From NCBI GenBank assembly GCA_963818725.1, contig CAWFTU010000014.1, positions 310,001-374,000 of the forward strand: a stretch of 64,000 nucleotides of DNA, read 5' to 3'. The position numbers and the translations under genes were made by a program. Shown here in pieces: positions 1 to 8,666 of this stretch; within the stretch, counting starts at the first letter, position 1; each line of letters begins with the position of its first letter. This DNA comes from DATFDN01 sp963818725. Its GTDB lineage: Bacteria; Pseudomonadota; Alphaproteobacteria; Acetobacterales; Acetobacteraceae. The notes under the pieces are model-generated. The model saw only the letters and a program-made list of their open reading frames with translations. It was not told the origin of the DNA and did no database searches.

Positions 1-582
1 GCGCGCCCTGGTCGCCATCCCCGGCAGTGCATAAAAACCGGTACCCGCAGCGGACGTGGCGGGCTGTCTCAACGACGCGATCCGTCCCTGGCTGGAAGGG
101 CTCGGCTTAACAGTCGCGATCCAGTCCCAGGGCCGGACGCGCCGGGCAGCTCCTATTCGCCGAGCGCGTGGAGGACCGGCAGCCGCCCAGCCAGACCAAT
201 TGCGTGCATCCCTGGTGCGCTGAACCACCTAAACTTTCACAGTTTGGGGAGCACGGGAGTTTACGTTGCAGCGGCTGTCAGTTCGTTGCTAAGTTAGGGC
301 GAAAGTGCTCGTAGAGTTGGAATTTATGCATTTTTGGACGAATGGGTTGGAATCCCTTGACCGACATCGTTGATGTCTGCAACGCTAAAACTGCGAGCGG
401 CTTGCGCTTGGATATCTCCAGGGATGTGGATTTTGGGAGTTTAAGCACGGTTGACGTCGACATTGGCGAGCACGCCAGCTTGTCCGATCTAATTATCAAG
501 ACACAGGCCGCGCACTGTCCCGGCCTGCGCCTATCCAAGACGTGTCCAGGCTGACATTTAGCGCATCCGGTCGGAGGAAAAG
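1..582. other. intergenic / unassigned DNA
   Basis: I see no convincing gene here. The first ~230 bases are GC-rich and read without a clean start; from about 230 the composition becomes more AT-rich, like the gene that follows. Short open frames on both strands (for example 342-554 plus and 278-538 minus) overlap each other and resemble no family I know. The end of this stretch carries the ribosome-binding site of the next gene (GGAGG at about 573-577). Confidence 0.5.
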
Positions 583-1587
583 TTGGCCCGCCGCCTTACA
601 CGCTCAGTGAATGTCGCCAGGGTTATCAGCTCGCTAACGCATCCTTCAAGTTGGGGTTATTGGTCTCGCAGGGCGAGAAGATTTCGGAACGACACGAGGC
701 TCCCGGAGCCAATAGTCTCCTCAGCTCCGATGGTTCGCTGCCGCGAGATAGCGGAGTCCGATCTTGAAGGAGTGATCAACCTCCTGACAAGAGGATTTGG
801 TCACTCTCGTGATCGTAGCTTTTGGGAAAATGCCGTCAGAAGCCTCCAGGAGCATTGCACTCCGCCTGGGCTCCCGAGGTTTGGGTATCTTCTAGACAAC
901 AATGGCGCTTCAGTTGGCGTCCTCCTTATGATTTCCTCAGCGCGCCTCATTGATGGGGTTGTGAGCGTGCGCTGCAATCATAGCAGCTTGTATGTAGAGC
1001 CTTCGTTCAGAAGCTTCGCACCGTTGCTCATCAGGCGGGCTGAGCGGCGCAAAGACGTAACGTACCTCAACGTCACACCCAGTCCCCACACGTGGTCCAT
1101 GGTGGAAGCACAGGGCTACAAAAGATTTTCAAACGGAATGTTCGTTGCCGTGCCCACTCTTCGCTATTCTTGGCCTTACGCTCGAACACAGGTGCGGGAG
1201 GCGACCGCTGAAATCTGCTGGGACGCTCGCCTTCAGCCGTTTGAAAAAGACTTACTCATGGCACATGCAAAATACGGGTGCGTTTGCGTAACGTGCGAGT
1301 TCAAGGGCAATCTTCATCTATTTGTCTTTAAGATACGCAGGAAGTTCAAGGTTCCATTAGCGCACCTTATCTACTGCCGTAATCAGAAGGACTTTATCGC
1401 ACTTGCCGGTCCCTTGGGTCGGTTTCTCGGAAGGCGGGGCATCGCATTCGTCATTCTTGACTCGGATGGTCCTGTCCCTGGCCTTGTGGGCAGGTACTTT
1501 TCACTCGGACCGAAATATTGGAAGGGTCCGGACCCTCCACATTTAGGCGACCTCGCGTACACTGAGCTAGCTATGTTTGGATTCTAG
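583..1587 (+). CDS. GNAT-like acyltransferase domain protein (hypothetical)
   Basis: The 334-residue product has a basic N-terminus. From about residue 50 (VRCREIAESDLEGVINLLTR) it reads like the opening of a GNAT-type N-acyltransferase fold, and a second half (about 210-334) could be a second GNAT-like lobe, as in proteins associated with exopolysaccharide or capsule biosynthesis. I chose the TTG start at 583 because GGAGGAAAAG lies directly upstream; the internal ATG at 730 lacks such a site but begins right at the recognisable domain. Base composition and codon use are visibly less GC-rich than the rest of the window, which suggests recent transfer. No acceptor substrate can be inferred, and no neighbouring operon is visible. 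Confidence 0.6.
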   Translation: MARRLTRSVNVARVISSLTHPSSWGYWSRRARRFRNDTRLPEPIVSSAPMVRCREIAESDLEGVINLLTRGFGHSRDRSFWENAVRSLQEHCTPPGLPRFGYLLDNNGASVGVLLMISSARLIDGVVSVRCNHSSLYVEPSFRSFAPLLIRRAERRKDVTYLNVTPSPHTWSMVEAQGYKRFSNGMFVAVPTLRYSWPYARTQVREATAEICWDARLQPFEKDLLMAHAKYGCVCVTCEFKGNLHLFVFKIRRKFKVPLAHLIYCRNQKDFIALAGPLGRFLGRRGIAFVILDSDGPVPGLVGRYFSLGPKYWKGPDPPHLGDLAYTELAMFGF

Positions 1588-2237
1588 TATGCCAGCACCT
1601 TTGAGAAAGTTTAGGAACTTAAAGAGTGCCAATCGACGGCTTTGTAGACGGCTTCAAAAGGATTGAGCTATGGCGATCGCTAGAAAACCTCCTTCGGCCG
1701 GTCAGTTCGATGCTAGCCAACTGATCTCTTAGGTTGATTAGAAAGTAGCCAAGGGCGGTTCGGCAACATTTATCAGGGTTGAACCTGTGGAACGAATGTT
1801 CATTTGGTTACCGATCCTCAACGCGCTGACAATGTCCCTTGGAGGAATTACAAAAGAATAGGAAAAGCGTCTTTATAAACGTGTCGAGTTGCTGGTCGGC
1901 AAAGAATTAATGGTTAGTGGGTGAGTTATCGAAGCGCCAGAAACGGATGATCCAACCCGCGTTCCACAATTAAATCATAACAGGATTGGCACACCCCATT
2001 ACTCAGGCAAACGCCTCGTTGCTAATGAGTTGGGAGGAGGCGACGCAACATGGAGAGAGCGTAGATGTCGCGCACGACATTGGTGTCATCATCCTGGGAG
2101 TCGTCTGAAAGCGCTCTTCGGAAACCGCTATCAGCAGGTTGCTCCAAATTTCAGTATTCTTTCTCAGGAAACGGAGCGGATCTGCAAGTCGCACACGCCT
2201 CCGGGTTCTTAGGAAGTTTGAGCGGCAACTGCTCTGA
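1588..2237. other. low-GC intergenic stretch
   Basis: This is moderately AT-rich sequence without a gene I can defend. A 27-codon frame from 2025 (starting MSWEEATQHGES) has a plausible composition but no recognisable family. The right edge, near 2238, is where a methyltransferase tail suddenly begins in frame, so a recombination junction probably lies there. Confidence 0.4.
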
Positions 2238-2474
2238 CAGAGAGGGGCCTTCTACAACATGAGGGGAACCCCCGAGGGCGCGTGGCTCGACAACCTTCAC
2301 GGCGCACTCGATGAAGCGGTGGCCGCCGCCTATGGCTGGCCCGCCGACATCTCGACCGGAGACGCGCTCGCACGCCTGCTGGCCCTGAACCATGCACGGG
2401 TGGCCGCGCAGGCCACGACGGCGGCCCGCCGGACACGGCGCGTTCAGCACAATGAGGTTGATGGCGTCCCGTAG
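2238..2474 (+). pseudogene. C-terminal fragment of an adenine-specific DNA methyltransferase
   Basis: The frame reads YNMRGTPEGAWLDNLHGALD, then AAYGWPADIS and ALARLLALNHARVAA. This is the characteristic extreme C-terminus of large N6-adenine DNA methylases of the type IIG/MmeI and BREX/PglX-like groups, in which 'LD..V..AYGWP' is followed by 'LL.LN..R'. About 70 residues remain of a protein that is normally 900 residues or more; the methylase motifs and N-terminus are absent. An in-frame TGA just upstream (2235-2237) shows that this is a tail without its body. It is probably a relic of a restriction-modification or phage-defence locus. I am fairly sure of the family and certain that it is a fragment. 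Confidence 0.7.
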
Positions 2475-2589
2475 GGGAGAATTCGCCGCTTCGGCCCCAA
2501 CATCGTGATCTCAGGGCGCTTTCTCCACAAGACCTGCCTCGGCCGGGCCGGTGTGACACACGCGTGTAGCACAATGGACGGCGCCGGTG

Positions 2590-2747
2590 TCAATGACAGC
2601 AGCTGAGCACCAGCCGGGCCAGTTCGCGGACGAGACCGAGGGTGACGTCCCAGCCTTTGGGCATCCCGGCGCTCCGCGACACGCCGGAGCCGATCAGGAC
2701 CGCGTAGACGCCCTTGCTCGAGCACATTGACTGGGCAAGGGAGAGAA
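2590..2747 (-). pseudogene. N-terminal fragment of a SIR2-domain protein
   Basis: Reading leftward from an ATG at 2727, the frame gives VYAVLIGSGVSRSAGMPKGW and continues with DVTLGLVRELARL before stopping at 2590. This matches the nucleotide-binding start of bacterial SIR2-like proteins (V-Y-x-x-L-x-G-S-G-x-S-R-x-A-G-x-P-x-G-W), a family with several NAD-depleting anti-phage members. Upstream codons (LAQS) run into the IS66 end at 2748, so the insertion removed the start region. Downstream the frame terminates after 46 codons, far short of a full SIR2 protein. It is a fragment with no expected activity. Confidence 0.65.
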
Positions 2748-2831
2748 GTAAGCGGCACTCTGCGGCCCTTCTTCCCGGGTGAGGGTGAGTATGGCGGGTG
2801 TGCCTGAGGCTGGCAGCTTCGGGCAGACATC

Positions 2832-3272
2832 ATGTTTGACGGCAACCACGAGACGAGGGGGAAGCATCGCCGGGCGGAGGTCCGGACGAGGCCTGAGCGA
2901 CGGCGCTGGTCGGCTGCGGACAAGGCGCGGGTCGTGGCCGAGGCGACGGCGCCGGGCGCGGTGGTCTCGGCCGTGGCGCGGCGCTGGCAGGTGCACCCGC
3001 AGCAGGTGTTCGCGTGGCGGCGTGAGGCGGGCTGTGCCGAGCGGGTGCCGCAGTCGGAGGTGGCCCTGGAGGACGCGTCGGTGCCGGAGTTCGTGCCGAT
3101 CCTGGCCGTGACCGAGGCGGCAGGGTCGGCAGACCCCGTGGCAGCGATGGCGTCTGCCCCTGCGCTCGAGATCGCGCTGGCCGGCGCCGTCGTGCGCCTC
3201 AGGGCCGGCACGGACATGACGCTGCTCGCGGCGGTGCTGCGTGCGATCCGCGCCTCGGCGACGGCGGCGTGA
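2832..3272 (+). CDS. tnpA: IS66 accessory protein TnpA
   Basis: The 146-residue product has a helix-turn-helix near residues 25-60 (RRRWSAADKARVVAEATAPG, then VVSAVARRWQVHPQQVFAWRR), typical of the small DNA-binding first protein of IS66 elements. It ends with the conserved low-complexity and 'GA.VRL..GTD..LLAAVLRAIRA' tail. It overlaps tnpB by 4 bases (GTGA), indicating translational coupling. It is identical in sequence to the 6247-6687 copy. The element around it lacks most of tnpC, so this gene is probably a relic unless supplied in trans. Confidence 0.88.
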   Translation: MFDGNHETRGKHRRAEVRTRPERRRWSAADKARVVAEATAPGAVVSAVARRWQVHPQQVFAWRREAGCAERVPQSEVALEDASVPEFVPILAVTEAAGSADPVAAMASAPALEIALAGAVVRLRAGTDMTLLAAVLRAIRASATAA

Positions 3273-3625
3273 TCACCATCCCGGCCGGCGCGCGCGTGCT
3301 GCTGGCGACCCGGCCCGTGGACTTCCGCAAGGGGGCGCACGGGCTGGCGGCGTTGGCATCCGCGGTGCTGGGCGAGGACCCGTTCTCGGGTGTGGTCGTG
3401 GTGTTCCGCTGCAAGCGGGCCGACAGGGTGAAAATCTTGGTCTGGGATGCGAGTGGCCTGGTCCTGGTCTGGAAGCAGCTGCAGCAGGGTGGGTTTCGCT
3501 GGCCGGCGATCGCGGACGGCGTCGTGCGGCTGTCGGCGGTGGAGTTCGCCGCCCTGTTCGACGGGCTCGACTGGACGCGGGTGCAGGCGGTGCGCAGGAT
3601 TCCCACCCCGACCGTGCCGGCGTAG
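3269..3625 (+). CDS. tnpB: IS66 accessory protein TnpB
   Basis: The 118-residue product shows the TnpB core: VLLATRPVDFRKGAHGLAAL, then VFRCKRADRVKILVWDASG. This is the IS66 Orf2 signature. It starts with GTG inside the tnpA stop and is followed 10 bases later by the GTG of the truncated tnpC. It is identical to the copy at 5894-6250. Confidence 0.88.
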   Translation: MITIPAGARVLLATRPVDFRKGAHGLAALASAVLGEDPFSGVVVVFRCKRADRVKILVWDASGLVLVWKQLQQGGFRWPAIADGVVRLSAVEFAALFDGLDWTRVQAVRRIPTPTVPA

Positions 3626-3635
3626 GATTCGTGCT

Positions 3636-3771
3636 GTGACGCGCGCCGCTCCCGAGCCGATGCCTGCTCTGCCCGAGGATGTCGGCGCGCTGCAGGCGTT
3701 GCTGCGCGCGGCCTGGACGGAGCGGGACAGCGTGGCCGCCGAGCGCGACGCGCTCGCCGAGCAGAACGACC
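3636..3771 (+). pseudogene. tnpC: IS66 transposase TnpC, N-terminal fragment
   Basis: This is the GTG start and first ~45 codons of tnpC (MPALPEDVGALQALLRAAWT and on to LAEQNDR). It is then interrupted exactly at the terminal GTAAGCG of the second IS66 copy. It lacks the zinc-binding and DDE catalytic regions. The full version is 4288-5883. Confidence 0.88.
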
Positions 3772-3805
3772 GTAAGCGATGCGTCGGGGCCCTTGGGGCC
3801 GGCCG

Positions 3806-4246
3806 TCACTCCTCGTCTTCGTCCTCGGGCGGGTATTGTGGGGGGGCTTTGCCTGCAGCCTTGAGCAGCTTCGGGTAGCGCGTCTTCGGAGCCTTCTCCC
3901 CCAGCCCGATCACCTCGACTTGGAAGCGCCAGTCGTCGCCGTAGTCGAAGAGGAACTGCATCTTGGCGCCCACGGCGGGGAACGCCTGCGCCACTTTGGT
4001 CCGCTTGACGCTGCCGGACTCGCTGCCGGCCTCCAGGTCGGCGAAGAGTTCGTAGCGCACGGGCGAGTCGAAGACGTGGTGGTCCAGCTTGCTGAAGAAG
4101 CCGAAGGCGTGATCCAGGTCGAAGTCGAAGGCCTGCACGATGGCGGCGGCCAGGTCGTAGAGCGACTTCTCGCTCGGGATCTCGATCTCGCGGTAGACCC
4201 TGGGGCGAAGCCGGACGCGGAAGATGTGGGTGCTCGTGCGCGACAT
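3806..4246 (-). CDS. Plasmid pRiA4b ORF-3 family protein (IS66 passenger)
   Basis: The ~146-residue product opens with IFRVRLRPRVYREIEIPSEK and contains LYDLAAAIVQAFDFDLDHAFGF-like residues and the segment FLFDYGDDWRFQVEV. These are hallmarks of the pRiA4b ORF-3-like domain, often found beside or within transposable elements; its biochemical role is unknown. I prefer the ATG at 4246 over the one at 4261 because GGAGGA lies seven bases before 4246, partly inside the longer frame. It is co-oriented with and 27 bases or more downstream of tnpC, inside the element's inverted repeats, so it travels with this IS66. The C-terminus is acidic (PPEDEDEE). Confidence 0.85.
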   Translation of the reverse strand: MSRTSTHIFRVRLRPRVYREIEIPSEKSLYDLAAAIVQAFDFDLDHAFGFFSKLDHHVFDSPVRYELFADLEAGSESGSVKRTKVAQAFPAVGAKMQFLFDYGDDWRFQVEVIGLGEKAPKTRYPKLLKAAGKAPPQYPPEDEDEE

Positions 4247-4287
4247 GCGGCTATCCTCCATGACCCCTGCCCCGCGCAGCCCGACGC

Positions 4288-5883
4288 TCAGCCGCTCCCC
4301 TGGGCGGCCCAGTGCCAGGGCATGAGCTCGTCGATGCGCGCCTGCGGCCAGCCACCGACGAGCCGGGTCAGCAACTCGCAGAGGTAGGCCTGCGGGTCGA
4401 CGCCGTTCAGCTTGCAGGTCTCCACGAGCGAGGCGACGTGGGCCCAGTTTGACCCGCCTTCATCGCTTCCGGCGAAGAGCGCGTTCTTTCGACTCAGTTT
4501 CACCGGTCGGATCGCGCGCTCGACCGTGTTCGTGTCCGGCTCGATCCGGCCGTCGTCGAGAAAGCGCACGAGCCCGTCCCAGTGGTTCAGCGCGTAGCGG
4601 ATCGCGCCCGCGGTCGGGCCGCGGCCCGGCAGCTTGGCCAGCTGCTGCTCGAACCAGGCGCGCAGCTCCAGCACCAGCGGCCGGCTCCGCTCCCGGCGCG
4701 CCGCCAGCCGTTGCGCCGGCGCCTGGCCGCGGACCTCGGCCTCGATCCGATAGAGCGCTGCGATTCGCTCAAGCGCCGCTGTGGCGATCGGGGCCGTGCC
4801 GGTCTTGGCCAGGTCGTAAAAGCCACGACGCACATGCGCCCAGCAGAAGACCAGCGTCACGGCGCCGCTGCCCTGTTTGTCGCGCGCGGGCTCGGCCAGC
4901 TTCTTATAGGTCGTGTAGCCGTCGCACTGCAGAATGCCACGGAAGCCGCCGAGCAGCGTGTCGGCGTGCTGCTGCCCTCGGCCCGGCGCGTAGCTGTAAA
5001 CCACCGCCGGCGGGTCCGTCCCAGACCAGGGCCGGTCGTCGCGTGCGAGCGCCCACAAGTAGCCGGTCTTGGTGCGGCCCCGCCCGGGGTCGAGCACCGG
5101 CAAGGTGGTCTCGTCGGCGAACACCCGCGCCGAGCCGAGCACGATCGCGCGCAGCCTGCTGACCACGGGCGCGATCTCGGCGGCGGCATAACCCACCCAG
5201 GAGGCCAAGGTGGAGCGCCCCAACTCCACCCCTTGCCGGGCCATGATCTGCGCCTGGCGATACAGCGGCAGGTGGTCGGCGTAGCGCGCCACCAGCACGT
5301 GCGCGACCAGCGCCTCGGTGGGCAGCCCGCCCTCGATCAGTCGCGGCGGAGCAGGCGCCTGCACCACTGTACCTGCGCAAGTCCGGCACGCCAGCTTGGG
5401 GCGCTTGGTCACGATGACGCGGAACTGCGCCGGGATCACGTCGAGCCGCTCCGCGGTGTCGTGGCCGATGACCGCCATCACGCCGCGGCAGCACGGGCAG
5501 GCGCTGTCCTCGGGGGCCAGCGTCACCTCGACCCTGGGCAGGTGCGCAGGCAGCGCGCCGCGGCTGGCCCGGCGCTTGGCCGCGCGCCGCGCGCGCAGGC
5601 CCGGGTCGCGCTTCTCTCCCTCGGCCTCGCCCGTGGCGATCGCGGTCTCGAGATCCTCCAGGCCGAGCTGCAGCTGCGCGTCGGGCAGGCGCTCGGAGCG
5701 GGCGCCGAACTGCAGGCGCTTGAGGCGGAGCAGCAGGTGGCGCAGGCGGTCGTTCTGCTCGGCGAGCGCGTCGCGCTCGGCGGCCACGCTGTCCCGCTCC
5801 GTCCAGGCCGCGCGCAGCAACGCCTGCAGCGCGCCGACATCCTCGGGCAGAGCAGGCATCGGCTCGGGAGCGGCGCGCGTCAC
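4288..5883 (-). CDS. tnpC: IS66 transposase TnpC
   Basis: This is the DDE transposase of the element, about 531 residues from the GTG at 5883, which follows the tnpB stop by 10 bases. Visible parts in order are an N-terminal coiled coil (RDALAEQNDRLRHLLLRLKR), zinc-binding pairs (ACPCCRG and LACRTCAG), and the catalytic core with ADETTLPVLD, LQCDGYTTY and the glutamate in NTVERAIRPVKLSRKN. It ends with the short conserved C-terminal domain that closes at LMPWHW. The length is normal for the family. An open frame extends upstream through tnpB in a different frame, but that extension has shadow composition. Confidence 0.93.
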   Translation of the reverse strand: MTRAAPEPMPALPEDVGALQALLRAAWTERDSVAAERDALAEQNDRLRHLLLRLKRLQFGARSERLPDAQLQLGLEDLETAIATGEAEGEKRDPGLRARRAAKRRASRGALPAHLPRVEVTLAPEDSACPCCRGVMAVIGHDTAERLDVIPAQFRVIVTKRPKLACRTCAGTVVQAPAPPRLIEGGLPTEALVAHVLVARYADHLPLYRQAQIMARQGVELGRSTLASWVGYAAAEIAPVVSRLRAIVLGSARVFADETTLPVLDPGRGRTKTGYLWALARDDRPWSGTDPPAVVYSYAPGRGQQHADTLLGGFRGILQCDGYTTYKKLAEPARDKQGSGAVTLVFCWAHVRRGFYDLAKTGTAPIATAALERIAALYRIEAEVRGQAPAQRLAARRERSRPLVLELRAWFEQQLAKLPGRGPTAGAIRYALNHWDGLVRFLDDGRIEPDTNTVERAIRPVKLSRKNALFAGSDEGGSNWAHVASLVETCKLNGVDPQAYLCELLTRLVGGWPQARIDELMPWHWAAQGSG

Positions 5884-5893
5884 AGCACGAATC

Positions 5894-6250
5894 CTACGCC
5901 GGCACGGTCGGGGTGGGAATCCTGCGCACCGCCTGCACCCGCGTCCAGTCGAGCCCGTCGAACAGGGCGGCGAACTCCACCGCCGACAGCCGCACGACGC
6001 CGTCCGCGATCGCCGGCCAGCGAAACCCACCCTGCTGCAGCTGCTTCCAGACCAGGACCAGGCCACTCGCATCCCAGACCAAGATTTTCACCCTGTCGGC
6101 CCGCTTGCAGCGGAACACCACGACCACACCCGAGAACGGGTCCTCGCCCAGCACCGCGGATGCCAACGCCGCCAGCCCGTGCGCCCCCTTGCGGAAGTCC
6201 ACGGGCCGGGTCGCCAGCAGCACGCGCGCGCCGGCCGGGATGGTGATCAC
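5894..6250 (-). CDS. tnpB: IS66 accessory protein TnpB
   Basis: The 118-residue TnpB (FRKGAHGLAAL and VFRCKRADRVKILVWD) is identical to the copy at 3269-3625. The GTG start overlaps the tnpA stop by four bases. It is required with TnpA for IS66 transposition in studied members; its exact role is not known. Confidence 0.9.
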   Translation of the reverse strand: MITIPAGARVLLATRPVDFRKGAHGLAALASAVLGEDPFSGVVVVFRCKRADRVKILVWDASGLVLVWKQLQQGGFRWPAIADGVVRLSAVEFAALFDGLDWTRVQAVRRIPTPTVPA

Positions 6251-6687
6251 GCCGCCGTCGCCGAGGCGCGGATCGCACGCAGCACCGCCGCGAGCAGCGT
6301 CATGTCCGTGCCGGCCCTGAGGCGCACGACGGCGCCGGCCAGCGCGATCTCGAGCGCAGGGGCAGACGCCATCGCTGCCACGGGGTCTGCCGACCCTGCC
6401 GCCTCGGTCACGGCCAGGATCGGCACGAACTCCGGCACCGACGCGTCCTCCAGGGCCACCTCCGACTGCGGCACCCGCTCGGCACAGCCCGCCTCACGCC
6501 GCCACGCGAACACCTGCTGCGGGTGCACCTGCCAGCGCCGCGCCACGGCCGAGACCACCGCGCCCGGCGCCGTCGCCTCGGCCACGACCCGCGCCTTGTC
6601 CGCAGCCGACCAGCGCCGTCGCTCAGGCCTCGTCCGGACCTCCGCCCGGCGATGCTTCCCCCTCGTCTCGTGGTTGCCGTCAAACAT
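6247..6687 (-). CDS. tnpA: IS66 accessory protein TnpA
   Basis: The 146-residue helix-turn-helix protein is the first gene of the intact IS66 operon and lies about 84 bases inside the right inverted repeat. It has the same sequence as 2832-3272. ATG start at 6687 (MFDGNHETRGKHRRAEV). Confidence 0.9.
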   Translation of the reverse strand: MFDGNHETRGKHRRAEVRTRPERRRWSAADKARVVAEATAPGAVVSAVARRWQVHPQQVFAWRREAGCAERVPQSEVALEDASVPEFVPILAVTEAAGSADPVAAMASAPALEIALAGAVVRLRAGTDMTLLAAVLRAIRASATAA

Positions 6688-6771
6688 GATGTCTGCCCGA
6701 AGCTGCCAGCCTCAGGCACACCCACCATACTCACCCTCACCCGGGAAGAAGGGCCGCAGAGCGCCGCTTAC

Positions 6772-7459
6772 GTTCAATGCGCACTGGGACGACGTGCTTG
6801 ACTTGCCGAGGCAGCTTGCGCGCGGAGGCCGTGAAGCGGACAGCGCCGCTGTCGGAGCCAAGCGCAGGCGGCGCGACCACCACCACGTTGAAGATCTTGG
6901 AGCCGCCGTGGCGGAACTCCTGGCACTGGAAGCCCCAGCGTGCTGTCGGTTCCTCGCCGGGCCGATCCCGCCAGTAGAATGTGTGCGGATCCCGCTCCGG
7001 GCGGTGGAGGTCATGAAGTGGAAACGGCGGGATCACCTCCGCCGCCTGGGCCCGTGTCATGGTGCCGATCACGTCCGAGAGGAGACCGCTGCGGGCGACC
7101 ATCCTCCACGCGGGCGGCTCAGGGGGGGCGGGCAGCGCGAGCGTCGGTCGCTCTGCTTCGATCGTCCTCGAACGCTCGGCCAGCAGCAGCCCTCCCATCG
7201 CTTCGATCTCGACGAGAAGACCATCGGCTGGGACCGTCCCGGTATTCGCCAGCAATATGGAGAAGGCGGCGTACCTATGCGGCGCGGACAGGGACGCATG
7301 CACCTCCGTGAGGAAGGAGCGCACCCCGTCTAGCCACCGGGGGTAAGCCTCCTCCCGGTATCGCGTGATCGCGGCCTCGGAGGGAGGCGTCCATGTGCCC
7401 AGGCCGCCCGTCGCCGCCGCCATGGCCGACGATGACCATCGGGGGAGGGAAAGGCACAA
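6772..7459 (-). pseudogene. Hypothetical protein, C-terminus cut by IS66
   Basis: About 229 residues are read leftward before the frame runs into the IS66 repeat at 6771 and ends artificially inside it. Segments such as ITRYREEAYPRWLDGVRSFL, FSILLANTGTVPADGLLVEI and DPHTFYWRDRPGEEP look like a genuine protein: an 'N-x-G-T-x-P-A' beta-rich region followed by a 'FYW.DRP' segment. I recall this pattern from C-terminal halves of AlbA/Schlafen-type ATP-binding proteins, but cannot confirm it. The true N-terminus may also be missing, since nothing marks 7459 strongly as a start (alternative ATG at 7423). It lies upstream of the SIR2 fragment on the same strand, so it may belong to the same former locus. 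Confidence 0.45.
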
Positions 7460-7908
7460 ACGAACTCCTCATCGGCTAACAGCTTAGTGTGTCGCGTAGC
7501 GGTACGCAATACGCGAGCTCGCGCTTTGCGTGAGCTTGGGCGTAGGCAATGGACGGCCCGCTTCTATGCCCGCGTGCGACGAGGCTTGGGCTTGACGTTG
7601 ACGACTTTGGCGGGCCGCATCGGCTCCCCCCGCTTCACAGCCCGTTGACGAAGTCGGCTTGGCTTGATTCGCTGGCTGTCTGACGGGGGCGGCTGGTGAC
7701 GTATGGCGCTGGGACGGCAGCAGGCACGACAGACGGAGATGCTGGTGACGTGGGCGGAGCTGCTGCGCATTCCGCTGAAGTCGGCCGGTGATTCCGGCCT
7801 GATGTCGGCCACCTCTTCCGATTGAAGTCGGCCGGACGTTCCGATCGAAGTCGGCCGGGGTGGCTGCCCGTGGGCTGGGCTGATCTCTTCACTGCGATAT
7901 CGGCTGGG

Positions 7909-8655
7909 TCAAGCCATGATGGCCTCCTGAGCCTTCTTTCGTCGGAGGGATTCGCCGCGCAGCTGGATGCGATGGGCGTTGTGGACGATGCGATCCAGGA
8001 TGGCATCCCCGATCGTTGGATCTCCGATCAGATCGTGCCAGCGGTCCACGGGGATCTGGCTGGTGAGCAGCATGGCCCCGCGGCCGCAGCGATCCTCGAC
8101 GATCTCCAGCAGATCGTGCCGCTGCTCCGCGCCGAGCGGCTCCAGCCCCCAGTCGTCCAGGATCAGCAGCTTCACCCCGCCGAGGGCCCGCATCAGCCTG
8201 GCGTAACGACCGTCGCCGCGCGCCAGCGCCAGATCGGCGAACAGGCGCGGGATGCGCTGGTAGAGGACGGAGTGGTTGTCGCGGCAGGCCTTGTGGCCGA
8301 GCGCACAGGCCAGCCACGACTTCCCGACCCCGGTCGGACCCTCGATGATCAGGTTCTGCTTGGCCTCGATCCAGCCGCCCGTGGCCAGCTTCTGAAACAG
8401 CGCGCGATCCAGGCCGCGCGGGGTGCGGTAGTCGACATCCTCGACCGCCGCCTGATGGCGCAGCCGGGCGTAGCGCAGCCGCGCCTTGAGCCGGCGGTCC
8501 TGGCGGTCGGTGAGCTCGCGGTCGAGCAGCAAGCCGAGCCACTCCGCATGATCGAGTTCGGCGCCGCGCGGCGTGGCGCTCAGCTCCTCGAAGGCGCGCG
8601 CCATGCCGGCGAGGCCGAGCTGGTGCAACTGGTCGAGCGTGGGATGGGTCAGCAC
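7909..8655 (-). CDS. istB: IS21 helper ATPase IstB
   Basis: The AAA+ ATPase of about 248 residues has Walker A GPTGVGKS, Walker B LLILDDWG and a C-terminal arginine-rich segment. It helps IstA select and join target DNA. I chose GTG at 8655 (VLTHPTLDQLHQLGL) because GAGGAG stands seven bases before it; the ATG at 8670 overlaps the istA stop. It forms a two-gene operon with istA. Confidence 0.9.
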   Translation of the reverse strand: MLTHPTLDQLHQLGLAGMARAFEELSATPRGAELDHAEWLGLLLDRELTDRQDRRLKARLRYARLRHQAAVEDVDYRTPRGLDRALFQKLATGGWIEAKQNLIIEGPTGVGKSWLACALGHKACRDNHSVLYQRIPRLFADLALARGDGRYARLMRALGGVKLLILDDWGLEPLGAEQRHDLLEIVEDRCGRGAMLLTSQIPVDRWHDLIGDPTIGDAILDRIVHNAHRIQLRGESLRRKKAQEAIMA

Positions 8656-8666
8656 TGGCGCTCTCC

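Larger units (their letters stand above)
2748..3771 (+). mobile_element. IS66-family element, copy 1 (3'-truncated)
   Basis: The element begins with the IS66-type terminus GTAAGCGGCACTCTGCGGCC and carries tnpA, tnpB and the first ~45 codons of tnpC. It stops where the terminus of a second IS66 copy (GTAAGCGATGCG at 3772) begins. The sequence is almost identical, in inverted orientation, to 5748-6771. The rest of tnpC is not found on the far side of copy 2, so a deletion followed or accompanied the second insertion. No 8-bp target duplication is visible. Confidence 0.85.
3772..6771 (-). mobile_element. Complete IS66-family element, copy 2, with passenger gene
   Basis: The 3.0-kb element is bounded by matching imperfect inverted repeats. 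The left end is GTAAGCGATGCGTCGGGGCC; the right end, read from 6771 inward, is GTAAGCGGCGCTCTGCGGCC. On the minus strand it carries tnpA, tnpB and tnpC, then a pRiA4b ORF-3-type passenger before the far repeat. All its genes are open, so it may be active. Flanking octamers (GAACGACC left, GTTCAATG right) do not match, which fits deletion next to the element after it landed in tnpC of copy 1. Confidence 0.88.

Noticed and set aside
4582..6246. Long plus-strand ORF (554 aa) antisense to the IS66 tnpB/tnpC genes, and a similar 671-aa one at 5318-7333
   Set aside because: High-GC shadow frames: composition is dominated by R, A, G, P and H, and the opposite strand encodes clear IS66 proteins.
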